A stretch of DNA of 64,000 bases, taken from contig NZ_PNYA01000007.1 in the NCBI RefSeq assembly GCF_002879885.1, positions 168,610 to 232,609 of the forward strand. Direction: 5' to 3'. Below the pieces are notes generated by a model. The model did no database searches and was not told where the DNA came from. It was given only the letters and a program-made list of their open reading frames with translations. This document shows, piece after piece, positions 56,974 to 64,000 of this stretch. The first letter of the stretch is position 1, and each line of letters begins with the position of its first letter. This DNA is from Trinickia dabaoshanensis. GTDB taxonomy: Bacteria; Pseudomonadota; Gammaproteobacteria; Burkholderiales; Burkholderiaceae. A program made the translations under genes and the position numbers.

Positions 56974-58095
56974 ATGCGTATTCATTCGGCTTTCCTCGGC
57001 CGGGCCGCCGCCGTGCTGGCGGCGGTGCTGCTCGCCGCTTGCGGGGGAGGCGCCATCGTGCGGCCCGCCGCGCCGCCGGTTGCAGGGGCGCCCGCGCTGA
57101 CAGGGGCGCTGTCTCCGGGGCGCCTCACGCCGGTGGCTTGGCAGCAGGTGCCGGGCTGGCAAGACGATTCGCTGATCGGGGCGGCGGCCGCGTTGCGCGA
57201 GAATTGCCTCCGCGTCGCGCAATTGGTCACTTGGCGGCGCGCCTGTGCGGCCGCGTCTCACCTGGACGATCTCGACGCCGGCGCCACGCGCTCCTTCTTC
57301 GAGACGTATTTCACGCCGTTTCAGCTTGCCAACGGCGATGGCTCCGTCGACGGTCTCGTCACCGGATACTACGAACCGTTGCTGCATGGGGCGCGAGTCC
57401 GGGGTGGCCCTTATCAATTCCCGCTTTATCGCTGGCCGTCACGCTACCGGCCGGGGTCCGCGCTGCCGGCGCGCGCCGAACTCGAGCGCACCGGCGCGCT
57501 CGACGGCAGCGAACTGGTTTGGGTGGACGATCCGATCGAGGCGTTCTTCTTGCAGGTGCAGGGTTCGGGGCGCATCGTGCTCGACGATGGCACCGTGATG
57601 CGGGTGGGGTTCGGCGGCTCCAACAATCAGCCTTATAGGTCGATCGGCCGGTGGTTGCTCGACCACGGCGAGATCACGCCGGCTCAGGCCACGATGCAAG
57701 GTATCAAGGCGTGGGCGCGCGCGAATCCGGCGCGGGTGACGAGTTTGCTCGACACGAACCCGCGCTTCGTCTTTTTCCGCGAAATGTCGGCGACCCAAAC
57801 CGCGTCGGCCGGTGGGGACGGTCCGATCGGCGCCTTGGGCGTGCCGCTTACGCCCGAACGTTCGATCGCGGTCGACCCCGCCTCGATTCCCCTCGGCTCG
57901 GCCGTGTTTTTATCGACGACCCGGCCATTCTCCAATACGCCGATGAACCGCGTGGTGTTTGCCCAGGATACGGGCAGCGCGATTCGCGGCGGCGTGCGTG
58001 CCGATTATTTCTGGGGACTCGGCGACGACGCAGGCGATCTGGCCGGCAAAATGAAGCAGGCCGGGCGGATGTGGCTGCTTCTGCCTAACTCTTGA
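56974..58095 (+). CDS. mltA: Membrane-bound lytic murein transglycosylase A
   Basis: This 373-residue lipoprotein cleaves peptidoglycan and leaves 1,6-anhydro muropeptides. It starts MRIHSAFLGRAAAVLAAVLLAACGG, with lipobox LAAC and Cys near residue 23. The 3D/MltA domain has GLVTGYYEPLLHGAR and YRWPSRY, then DDPIEAFFLQVQGSGRIVL and VFAQDTGSAIRGGVRADYFWG with the catalytic Asp. ATG at 56974 is chosen so the signal peptide is proper. Outer-membrane anchored. Confidence 0.93.
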   Translation: MRIHSAFLGRAAAVLAAVLLAACGGGAIVRPAAPPVAGAPALTGALSPGRLTPVAWQQVPGWQDDSLIGAAAALRENCLRVAQLVTWRRACAAASHLDDLDAGATRSFFETYFTPFQLANGDGSVDGLVTGYYEPLLHGARVRGGPYQFPLYRWPSRYRPGSALPARAELERTGALDGSELVWVDDPIEAFFLQVQGSGRIVLDDGTVMRVGFGGSNNQPYRSIGRWLLDHGEITPAQATMQGIKAWARANPARVTSLLDTNPRFVFFREMSATQTASAGGDGPIGALGVPLTPERSIAVDPASIPLGSAVFLSTTRPFSNTPMNRVVFAQDTGSAIRGGVRADYFWGLGDDAGDLAGKMKQAGRMWLLLPNS

Positions 58096-58137
58096 TGGCG
58101 GTGCCGGCCTGCCTGCGTCGTCGTGTTGCCTGGAGGG

Positions 58138-59436
58138 TTAGCTGGAACGTTTGTCGACGATACGTTTCGCTTTACCGACCGATCGCTCGATGCCGTTAAT
58201 CTGCAGCACGTTGACGATCGCCGTCACGCCGATCAACGCTTTGATGTCATAGGCGAGAGCGGCTTTGGCGGATGCCAGCGCCGCGTCGTCGGCTTGGCTT
58301 TCCGGGCAGGGCTCGACGTTCAGCGTCATGACGTCGAGCGGTCCTTCCTTCGTGAGCACGATCTGATAATGCGGTGCGAGCGCGGGCTGCTTGAGCAGTA
58401 GCTCCTCGATCTGAGTCGGGAAGACGTTCACGCCGCGCACGATCATCATGTCGTCCGAGCGACCCGTGATCTTCTCCATTCGCCGCATCGTGCGCGCGGT
58501 GCCGGGCAGCAGCCGCGTCAAGTCGCGCGTGCGGTAGCAGATGATCGGCAGCGCTTCCTTGGTCAGCGAGGTGAAGACGAGTTCGCCGAACTCGCCGTCG
58601 GGCAACACTTCGCCCGTGAGCGGGTCGATGATTTCGGGGTAGAAGTGATCTTCCCAGATCGTCGGGCCGTCTTTCGTCTCGACGCACTCGCAGGCCACGC
58701 CCGGGCCGATGACTTCGGAAAGGCCGTAGATGTCGAGCGCGTCGATGCCCATGCGCGCTTCGATCGCGCGGCGCATGTCGTTCGTCCAAGGCTCGGCGCC
58801 GAAGATGCCGATGCGCAGCGAGCTAGAGGCCGGATCGACGCCTTGGCGTTCGAGTTCGTCGGCGATCGAAAGCATGTAGCTCGGCGTCACCATGATGATG
58901 TCGGGCTTGAAGTCCTGAATCAGTTGCACCTGCTTTTCCGTCTGGCCGCCGCCGAACGGGATCACCGTCAGCCCCGCGCGCTCCGCTCCGTAGTGCGCAC
59001 CCAGGCCCCCGGTAAAGAGGCCATAGCCATAGCTGATATGGACTTTGTCGCCGCGCCGCGCTCCGGCCGCCCGGATCGAGCGCGCAACGAGATTGGCCCA
59101 CGTATCGATATCGCGCGCGGTATAGCCGACGACGGTCGGCTTCCCGGTGGTACCCGACGATGCGTGGATGCGAGAAATCCGTTCTTGCGGCACGGCGAAC
59201 ATCCCGAACGGGTAGTTGTCGCGCAGATCGGCTTTTGTCGTGAACGGGAAGCGAGCGAGATCGGCTAGCGTCTTGAGCTCTTCGGGGTGCACCCCCGCCT
59301 CGTCGAACTTGCGTCGATAGACGGTTGAGTTCTCATAGGCGTGCTTGAGCGTCCATTTGAGCCGTTCGAGCTGCAGGGCGGCGAGCTCGTCTCGGCTCGC
59401 GGTCTCGATCGGATCGAGCGGCAGCGCGGTGTTCAT
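58138..59436 (-). CDS. paaK: Phenylacetate-CoA ligase
   Basis: This 432-residue AMP-forming ligase activates phenylacetate to phenylacetyl-CoA. It has the ATP-binding loop RIHASSGTTGKPTVVGYT near residue 90, YGLSEVIGPGVACEC in the middle and TGRSDDMMIVRGVNVFPTQIEELL in the C-terminal domain. It starts MNTALPLDPIETASRDE with GAGGAG upstream. Downstream of paaI by 181 bases, so perhaps with an extra promoter. Confidence 0.95.
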   Translation of the reverse strand: MNTALPLDPIETASRDELAALQLERLKWTLKHAYENSTVYRRKFDEAGVHPEELKTLADLARFPFTTKADLRDNYPFGMFAVPQERISRIHASSGTTGKPTVVGYTARDIDTWANLVARSIRAAGARRGDKVHISYGYGLFTGGLGAHYGAERAGLTVIPFGGGQTEKQVQLIQDFKPDIIMVTPSYMLSIADELERQGVDPASSSLRIGIFGAEPWTNDMRRAIEARMGIDALDIYGLSEVIGPGVACECVETKDGPTIWEDHFYPEIIDPLTGEVLPDGEFGELVFTSLTKEALPIICYRTRDLTRLLPGTARTMRRMEKITGRSDDMMIVRGVNVFPTQIEELLLKQPALAPHYQIVLTKEGPLDVMTLNVEPCPESQADDAALASAKAALAYDIKALIGVTAIVNVLQINGIERSVGKAKRIVDKRSS

Positions 59437-59617
59437 CGCATGTCTCCTCTGTCATTGAAAAAATAGCTGCCGGCGGGCATGCGCCGAGGCGCTGCCCGTC
59501 GTTTACGACATCCGGCGATTTCGCGAGTGACCGATTCCGCCTGCTTGAGCAGATGAAAATTAGCGGGCGAAATTAAGCCGGCAAAATCGCTCTCGGCTTC
59601 CTGCGGCGGTTCTGGCG

Positions 59618-60094
59618 CTACGCTGGCGGAATCACGTGGCCCTTGATGTGCGCGGATTTGCCGCGAAACAGGGCGACGGTTTCGCCCGCGCGGTTCGTGA
59701 CGCGAATGTCGTAGATACCGGTGCGCCCGCTGACCGTTTGTTCGACGGCTTCGGCCGTGAGAACGTCGTTGCCGTGCACGGGACGCAAAAATTCGATCGA
59801 GCAGCCCGACGCGACGGTATTCACGTTATACGAGTTGCAGGCGAATGCGAAGGTGGAGTCGGCGAGCGTGAAGATGAGCCCGCCGTGGCAGATGGCGTGT
59901 CCGTTCAGAAAGTCCGGCCGCACGGTCGCGCGCATGCACGCATAGCCCGGGCGCACGTCGACGAGCTCGAAGCCGAGCGCTCGGCTGCAAGCGTCCGCTT
60001 CGTACATGGCGTGTCCGACCGCGCGGGCCAATTCGTCGGGAGATAGATGCTGCGACGATGCGTGGGTAGGCGTAGCTTGGGAATCCGACGACAT
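59618..60094 (-). CDS. paaI: Hydroxyphenylacetyl-CoA thioesterase PaaI
   Basis: This 158-residue hotdog-fold thioesterase hydrolyses stalled phenylacetyl-CoA derivatives and keeps CoA available. It has DFLNGHAICHGGLIFTLADSTFAFACNSYN, the PaaI signature with the catalytic Asp, followed by VTNRAGETVALFRGKSAHIKG. The ATG at 60094 follows the paaG stop by one base, so the two are co-translated. Ribosome site AGGGACG. Confidence 0.93.
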   Translation of the reverse strand: MSSDSQATPTHASSQHLSPDELARAVGHAMYEADACSRALGFELVDVRPGYACMRATVRPDFLNGHAICHGGLIFTLADSTFAFACNSYNVNTVASGCSIEFLRPVHGNDVLTAEAVEQTVSGRTGIYDIRVTNRAGETVALFRGKSAHIKGHVIPPA

Positions 60095-60095
60095 A

Positions 60096-60887
60096 TCAAC
60101 GTCCCTCGAAGCGCGGGGCGCGCTTTTGGATGAACGCTTGGACGCCCTCGGCATAATCGTAGGAGTTGCCGAGCTCACGCTGCAAGTCGCGCTCTAGATC
60201 GAGCTGCTGATCGAGCGTGTGCGTCGTGCTGGCGCGCATGGCGCGTTTGATCGCGGCGATGGCGCGTGTGGGTTGTTGAGCCAGCTTGGTGGCGAGTTCG
60301 GTTGCTTGGGCGAGCAACTCGGCATCGTCCACGACTTGCCAGATGAGCCCCCAGCGTTCGGCTTGCTCCGCGTTGATCTTGTCTCCGGTGATGGCGAGCC
60401 CGAGCGCGCGCGCCATGCCTACGCGTTGCGGCAAGAAGGCGGTGCCGCCGGAATCCGGTACGAGGCCGATCTTGACGAACGATTGCGCGAAGCTGGCCGA
60501 GCGTGCGGCGATCGCGATATCGCAGGCGAGGGCGAGGTTCGCGCCCGCTCCGGCCGCGATACCGTTCACGGCCGCGATCACCGGCAGCGGCAGGGCCTGA
60601 AGCCGGCGAACGAGCGGGTTGAATTGCTCTTCGATGACGGCCCCGAGGTCGGTGGACGCGCCCGGCTCCAGATTCAGATCGGCGAGATCCTGGCCCGCGC
60701 AAAATCCGCGTCCGGCGCCGGTGAGTACTAGGGCGCGCACGCCGGCGGCGAGCGCCTCGTCGAGGGCCGCGTGCAATTGCGTATGCATCGCGCGCGTGAA
60801 GCTATTGAGCTTCTCGGGGCGGTTCAGCGTTATCGTGGCGAGGTGCGCCGCTGCGTCGATTTCGACGCGAATCGCTTCATATTGCAT
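60096..60887 (-). CDS. paaG: 2-(1,2-Epoxy-1,2-dihydrophenyl)acetyl-CoA isomerase PaaG
   Basis: This 263-residue crotonase-fold isomerase converts the ring epoxide to the oxepin in phenylacetate breakdown. It has the enoyl-CoA hydratase/isomerase core LTGAGRGFCAGQDLADLN and PVIAAVNGIAAGAGANLALACDIAIAA, with the oxyanion-hole Gly, and GLVPDSGGTAFLPQRVG. The ATG at 60887 has GAGGAG upstream; the longer start is unconserved. It precedes paaI by 1 base and follows paaJ by 64 bases. Confidence 0.93.
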   Translation of the reverse strand: MQYEAIRVEIDAAAHLATITLNRPEKLNSFTRAMHTQLHAALDEALAAGVRALVLTGAGRGFCAGQDLADLNLEPGASTDLGAVIEEQFNPLVRRLQALPLPVIAAVNGIAAGAGANLALACDIAIAARSASFAQSFVKIGLVPDSGGTAFLPQRVGMARALGLAITGDKINAEQAERWGLIWQVVDDAELLAQATELATKLAQQPTRAIAAIKRAMRASTTHTLDQQLDLERDLQRELGNSYDYAEGVQAFIQKRAPRFEGR

Positions 60888-60951
60888 CGATCGTCTCCTC
60901 ATTCGCTCCGATTCGCGGCCGGCATTCGTCCTGCCGGCCGCGCTCTGTCGA

Positions 60952-62154
60952 TTACACGCGTTCGATGGCGAGCGCGATACCCTGACCCACGCCGATGCAC
61001 ATCGTGCACAGCGCATAGCGGCCGCCGATACGCTCGAGTTGATGCAGCGCGGTGGTGATGAGCCGAGCGCCCGACGCCCCAAGCGGATGGCCGAGGGCGA
61101 TCGCACCGCCGTTCGGGTTGACGCGTGCGTCGTCGTCGGCCAGTCCGAGCATGCGCAGCACGGCCAGGCCCTGCGAGGCGAACGCCTCGTTCAGTTCGAT
61201 CACGTCGAATTGCGACAGGGACATCTCGAGCCGCTGCAACAGTTTTTGCGTGGCGGGCGCCGGCCCGATCCCCATGATGCGCGGTTCGACACCGGCCGTG
61301 GCCATGCCGAGCACGCGGGCCCGGCGGCGCAGTCCGTATTGCGACGCGGCTTGCTCATTGGCGAGCAGCAACGCACACGCGCCGTCGTTGACGCCCGATG
61401 CGTTACCGGCCGTGACGGTGCCGTCGGGACGCACGACGCCCTTCAGTTTGGCCAGCGCTTCGAGCGACGTTTCGCGCGGATGCTCGTCGCGGGTCACGAG
61501 TAGCGGATCGCCTTTTTTCTGCGCGATTTCCACGGCGACGATCTCTTGCGCGAGCGTGCCGTCCTGCTGTGCCCGCGCCGCTTTTTGCTGACTGCGCAGG
61601 GCAAAGGCGTCTTGGTCCGCGCGGCTGATCGAGAACTGCGCAGCGACGTTCTCGCCCGTTTCCGGCATCGAATCGACACCGTACTCGGCTTTCAGGCGCG
61701 CGTTGATGAAGCGCCAGCCGATCGTCGTGTCGTAAATGTCGGCTTGCCGCGAAAACGCGCTCGTGGCTTTGCCCATCACAAAAGGCGCGCGCGTCATGCT
61801 TTCCACTCCGCCCGCGATCATGAGCCGTGCTTCGCCGGCCTTGAGCGCGCGCGCGGCGGAACCGACGGCGTCCATGCCCGAACCGCAGAGCCGGTTGATC
61901 GTCGAGCCGGGCGCGTCGGTCGGCAAGCCGGCCAACAGCGCGGCCATGCGCGCGACGTTGCGATTGTCCTCGCCCGCTTGATTCGCGCATCCGTAGAGGA
62001 TGTCGTCCAGCGCGCGCCAGTCGACGCCCGGATTGCGCTCGATGAGCGCCTTGATGGGGACGGCCGCGAGATCGTCGGCGCGAACGTCTTTCAGTGCGCC
62101 GCCGTAGCGGCCGATGGGGGTGCGAATGGCATCGCAAATGTAGGCATCGGTCAT
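60952..62154 (-). CDS. paaJ: 3-Oxoadipyl-CoA/3-oxo-5,6-dehydrosuberyl-CoA thiolase
   Basis: This 400-residue thiolase cleaves 3-oxoadipyl-CoA (beta-ketoadipyl-CoA) and the phenylacetate intermediate. The catalytic Cys is in TINRLCGSGMDAV near residue 90, His in GGAIALGHPLGASGARL and the second Cys in ALCTMCIGVGQGIAL. It starts MTDAYICDAIRTPIGRYGG, shared by PaaJ and PcaF. Given the paaG, paaI neighbours I call it paaJ; it could also complete the protocatechuate route. It follows paaN by 97 bases. Confidence 0.92.
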   Translation of the reverse strand: MTDAYICDAIRTPIGRYGGALKDVRADDLAAVPIKALIERNPGVDWRALDDILYGCANQAGEDNRNVARMAALLAGLPTDAPGSTINRLCGSGMDAVGSAARALKAGEARLMIAGGVESMTRAPFVMGKATSAFSRQADIYDTTIGWRFINARLKAEYGVDSMPETGENVAAQFSISRADQDAFALRSQQKAARAQQDGTLAQEIVAVEIAQKKGDPLLVTRDEHPRETSLEALAKLKGVVRPDGTVTAGNASGVNDGACALLLANEQAASQYGLRRRARVLGMATAGVEPRIMGIGPAPATQKLLQRLEMSLSQFDVIELNEAFASQGLAVLRMLGLADDDARVNPNGGAIALGHPLGASGARLITTALHQLERIGGRYALCTMCIGVGQGIALAIERV

Positions 62155-62175
62155 TGGATGGCTTCCAGCGAACGA

Positions 62176-62198
62176 GGTCCCGTCACAGCGACGGGACC
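62176..62198. promoter_or_regulatory. Perfect hairpin between paaN and paaJ
   Basis: GGTCCCGTC and GACGGGACC form a 9-bp stem with a 5-base loop. There is no U tract. It may be a processing or stability element within the transcript. Confidence 0.4.
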
Positions 62199-62251
62199 GA
62201 TCGACGTGATATTAGTGCGAGCCGGCGCGCGGCTCTATTCGGCAGAGCGGA

Positions 62252-63961
62252 CTATGCCGTTCGGCCGGCTTCCGCGGGCAATTCGCGAGGCGCAACATGA
62301 ATCCTGCTTTGGACCACGCGGAAGCGGTTTGCGACGAAAGCGGCGTCGGTCAACGCCGCATTCGCGGCCGGATTGGCGCCGGTACCGTGGAAGTCGGAGA
62401 ACGCAGCCGATTGATTGACGAACACGCCGCCCGTGAGATTGATCGACAGTGCCACGCCGCCTTCGATCGCCGCATCGTGCGCGGCTTCGATCGTTGCCTC
62501 GTCGGTGCTGTAGACCGACAAGGTGAGGGCGCCGTGCCGAGCCGCCAGCGAACCGGCCAATTCCAGCGATTGGCGCGTCGAGTCGGTGGCGATCACGAAG
62601 GAGATCGGGCCGAACCATTCGCCGCTGAACTTTTCCGCGTCCTTGGCCGCGTCGAGTTGGAGCAGCAACGGCGTGCGCACGCGGGCGTTCGGGAACGCGG
62701 GATGTTCGAGCGTTTGACTATCGGCGAGCACGTGTCCGAGCGAGCGTGCTTCGTCGATACGCCGTGCAACCCCCTCGTTCTGGATTGCGCCGAGCAGGTC
62801 GACGGCGCGCGCCGGATCGGCCACGAGCTTTTGCACCGCGTTCGCGAGCGCGGCGGCCACCTGGTCGAAGCTGACGTGACCCTCGGCGGTCTCGATGCCG
62901 TCGCGCGGCACGTAAATGTTTTGCGGAGCCGTGCACATCTGGCCCGAATACAGCGCGAGAGAGAATGCGATGTTGCGCACGGCCGCTTTCAGATCGTCGA
63001 CGGAGTCGATGACGATTTGGTTGACGCCTGCCTTTTCGGTATAGACATGCGCCTGGTGCGCATGGCGTTCCAGCCAGGTGCCGTTTTGCGAGCTGCCCGT
63101 GAAGTCGATCAGTTTGATTTCGGGGCGTACGGCGAGATCTTGCACGAGCGCCCCGTCGTTGGGTTCGGTAGCGAGCAAGGTCACGACGTTCGGATCGAAG
63201 CCGGCTTCGCGCAGCACCTCGCGTGCGATCCGAACCGTGATCGCGAGCGGCAGAATTGCGCCGGGGTGCGGTTTGACGATCACTGCGTTACCGGTCGCGA
63301 GGTCGGCGAACAGGCCCGGATAGCCGTTCCAAGTCGGGAACGTGCAGCAGCCGAGGACGAGGCCGATGCCGCGGGGCACGACCGTGTATCGCTTGTGCAT
63401 GGCCAGCGGCGGATTTTTGCCTTGCGGCTTTTCCCAATGCGCATCGGCGGGCACCCGGCGCAATTCGTTCCAGGCGTACGCGACGGCCTCGAGCGCGCGG
63501 TCCTGCGCATGCGGGCCGCCCGCTTGGAACGCCATCATGAACGCTTGGCCGGTGGTATGCATCACGCTGTAGGCGATTTCGAAGCTGGCCCGATTCAGGC
63601 GCGAGAGGATTTCGAGACTCACGCCGACCCAGGCTTCGGGGCCGGCCTTACGCCAGCTTTGCTCCGCGGTGGCGGCCGCTCCGATCAGCGCATCGACATC
63701 GACTTTCGGATAGCGAACGTCAAGAGCGAAGCCGAACGGCGAGCGCTCTGCGCCGACCCATTCGCCGGTGCTCGGCTGGTCGAGCGTGAACGGGTGTTCG
63801 AGATGTGCCTTGAAGGCCGCTTCTCCGTCCGCGTTCGCGGTTTCCCCGTACACTTTGGGGCTCGGCATTTCCGCGAACGGGCTCCAGTAGCCGCGCGAAC
63901 CGATGGCTTCGAGGGCGTGCTTCAGCGTGTCTTCGTGCTTCGCAAATAGAGGATGGGTCAT
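62252..63961 (-). CDS. paaN: Phenylacetate degradation aldehyde dehydrogenase PaaN
   Basis: This 569-residue enzyme is an aldehyde dehydrogenase of the PaaN/PaaZ type, acting on the ring-opened semialdehyde of phenylacetate. It has a long N-terminal part (about 1-170), the cofactor-binding segment VLGCCTFPTWNGYPGLFADLATG, the Glu in VYTEKAGVNQ and the catalytic Cys in SGQMCTAPQNIY near residue 345. Unlike E. coli PaaZ (about 680 residues) it has no C-terminal MaoC-like hydratase, so ring opening needs a separate hydrolase. It starts MTHPLFAKHEDTL. The paaABCDE epoxidase genes are not in the window. Confidence 0.9.
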   Translation of the reverse strand: MTHPLFAKHEDTLKHALEAIGSRGYWSPFAEMPSPKVYGETANADGEAAFKAHLEHPFTLDQPSTGEWVGAERSPFGFALDVRYPKVDVDALIGAAATAEQSWRKAGPEAWVGVSLEILSRLNRASFEIAYSVMHTTGQAFMMAFQAGGPHAQDRALEAVAYAWNELRRVPADAHWEKPQGKNPPLAMHKRYTVVPRGIGLVLGCCTFPTWNGYPGLFADLATGNAVIVKPHPGAILPLAITVRIAREVLREAGFDPNVVTLLATEPNDGALVQDLAVRPEIKLIDFTGSSQNGTWLERHAHQAHVYTEKAGVNQIVIDSVDDLKAAVRNIAFSLALYSGQMCTAPQNIYVPRDGIETAEGHVSFDQVAAALANAVQKLVADPARAVDLLGAIQNEGVARRIDEARSLGHVLADSQTLEHPAFPNARVRTPLLLQLDAAKDAEKFSGEWFGPISFVIATDSTRQSLELAGSLAARHGALTLSVYSTDEATIEAAHDAAIEGGVALSINLTGGVFVNQSAAFSDFHGTGANPAANAALTDAAFVANRFRVVQSRIHVAPRELPAEAGRTA

Positions 63962-64000
63962 AGCGAGACAGGGGGGGGCAGGCCAGACGTTGGTGGGGGA

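Noticed and set aside
62297..63949. 550-codon open frame on the plus strand
   Set aside because: Exact antisense of paaN; charged, repetitive composition and no family.

Overview
The window is a high-GC, gene-dense stretch of a beta-proteobacterial chromosome. Gene content and order point to the Burkholderia sensu lato group (Burkholderia, Paraburkholderia, Trinickia or a close relative): hemA-prfA-prmC-grxD-ubiX, rpe-gph-trpE-trpG-trpD-trpC-CYTH-ung, apaG/mltA, a phenylacetate block paaN-paaJ-paaG-paaI-paaK, and an OmpC-like porin. The genus call is inference from synteny and protein style. No rRNA, tRNA, CRISPR array, insertion sequence or prophage module was found.

Layout. 1-9.6 kb: end of an unknown gene, a methyltransferase, a DUF1415 protein, a TetR/MFS divergent pair with an operator inside overlapping promoters, a second MFS permease, a YegD-type Hsp70, cspA with its own promoter and leader, and an amino-acid permease. 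9.8-11.2 kb: a lower-GC pair of exported proteins of unknown function. 11.4-19 kb: a LigB-type dioxygenase, then ubiX, grxD, a hybrid PAS histidine kinase, prmC, prfA and hemA, all on the minus strand. 19.2-26 kb: a chain of tiny overlapping ORFs leading into an aminopeptidase P, a HAD hydrolase, ettA, and a TetR/glycosyltransferase divergent pair with twin operators. 26-27.5 kb: a small accessory patch with an orphan PrlF-like antitoxin and, divergently, a GH24 lysozyme overlapping a secreted LprI-like (lysozyme-inhibitor type) protein.

27.6-39 kb is a catabolic island. Shikimate/quinate-type substrates enter (MFS, porin), pass through AroE and AroQ to 3-dehydroshikimate, are converted by a fused QuiC-type dehydratase to protocatechuate, and are cleaved by PcaHG and processed by PcaB and PcaC. 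A TetR and a PcaQ-like LysR regulator are included. pcaD, pcaIJ and a quinate dehydrogenase are not in the window. 39-48.8 kb carries ychF, an MFS exporter, a diguanylate cyclase, a cupin, a UbiH-type hydroxylase (possibly leaderless), dsbC, an M61 peptidase with PDZ domain, and azoR.

48.9-56.2 kb is the trp block on the minus strand (rpe, gph, trpE, trpG, trpD, trpC, a CYTH phosphatase, ung). Between gph and trpE there is an unannotated leader peptide with Trp-Pro-Trp, followed by a hairpin and a U-tract terminator, which looks like a trp attenuator. 56.4-64 kb holds apaG, a 39-residue membrane miniprotein, mltA and the phenylacetate genes. The most interesting items are the trp attenuator, the lysozyme/LprI-like cassette next to the orphan antitoxin, the unknown exported pair with a hairpin over its ribosome site, and several palindromic operators that sit exactly in divergent promoters.
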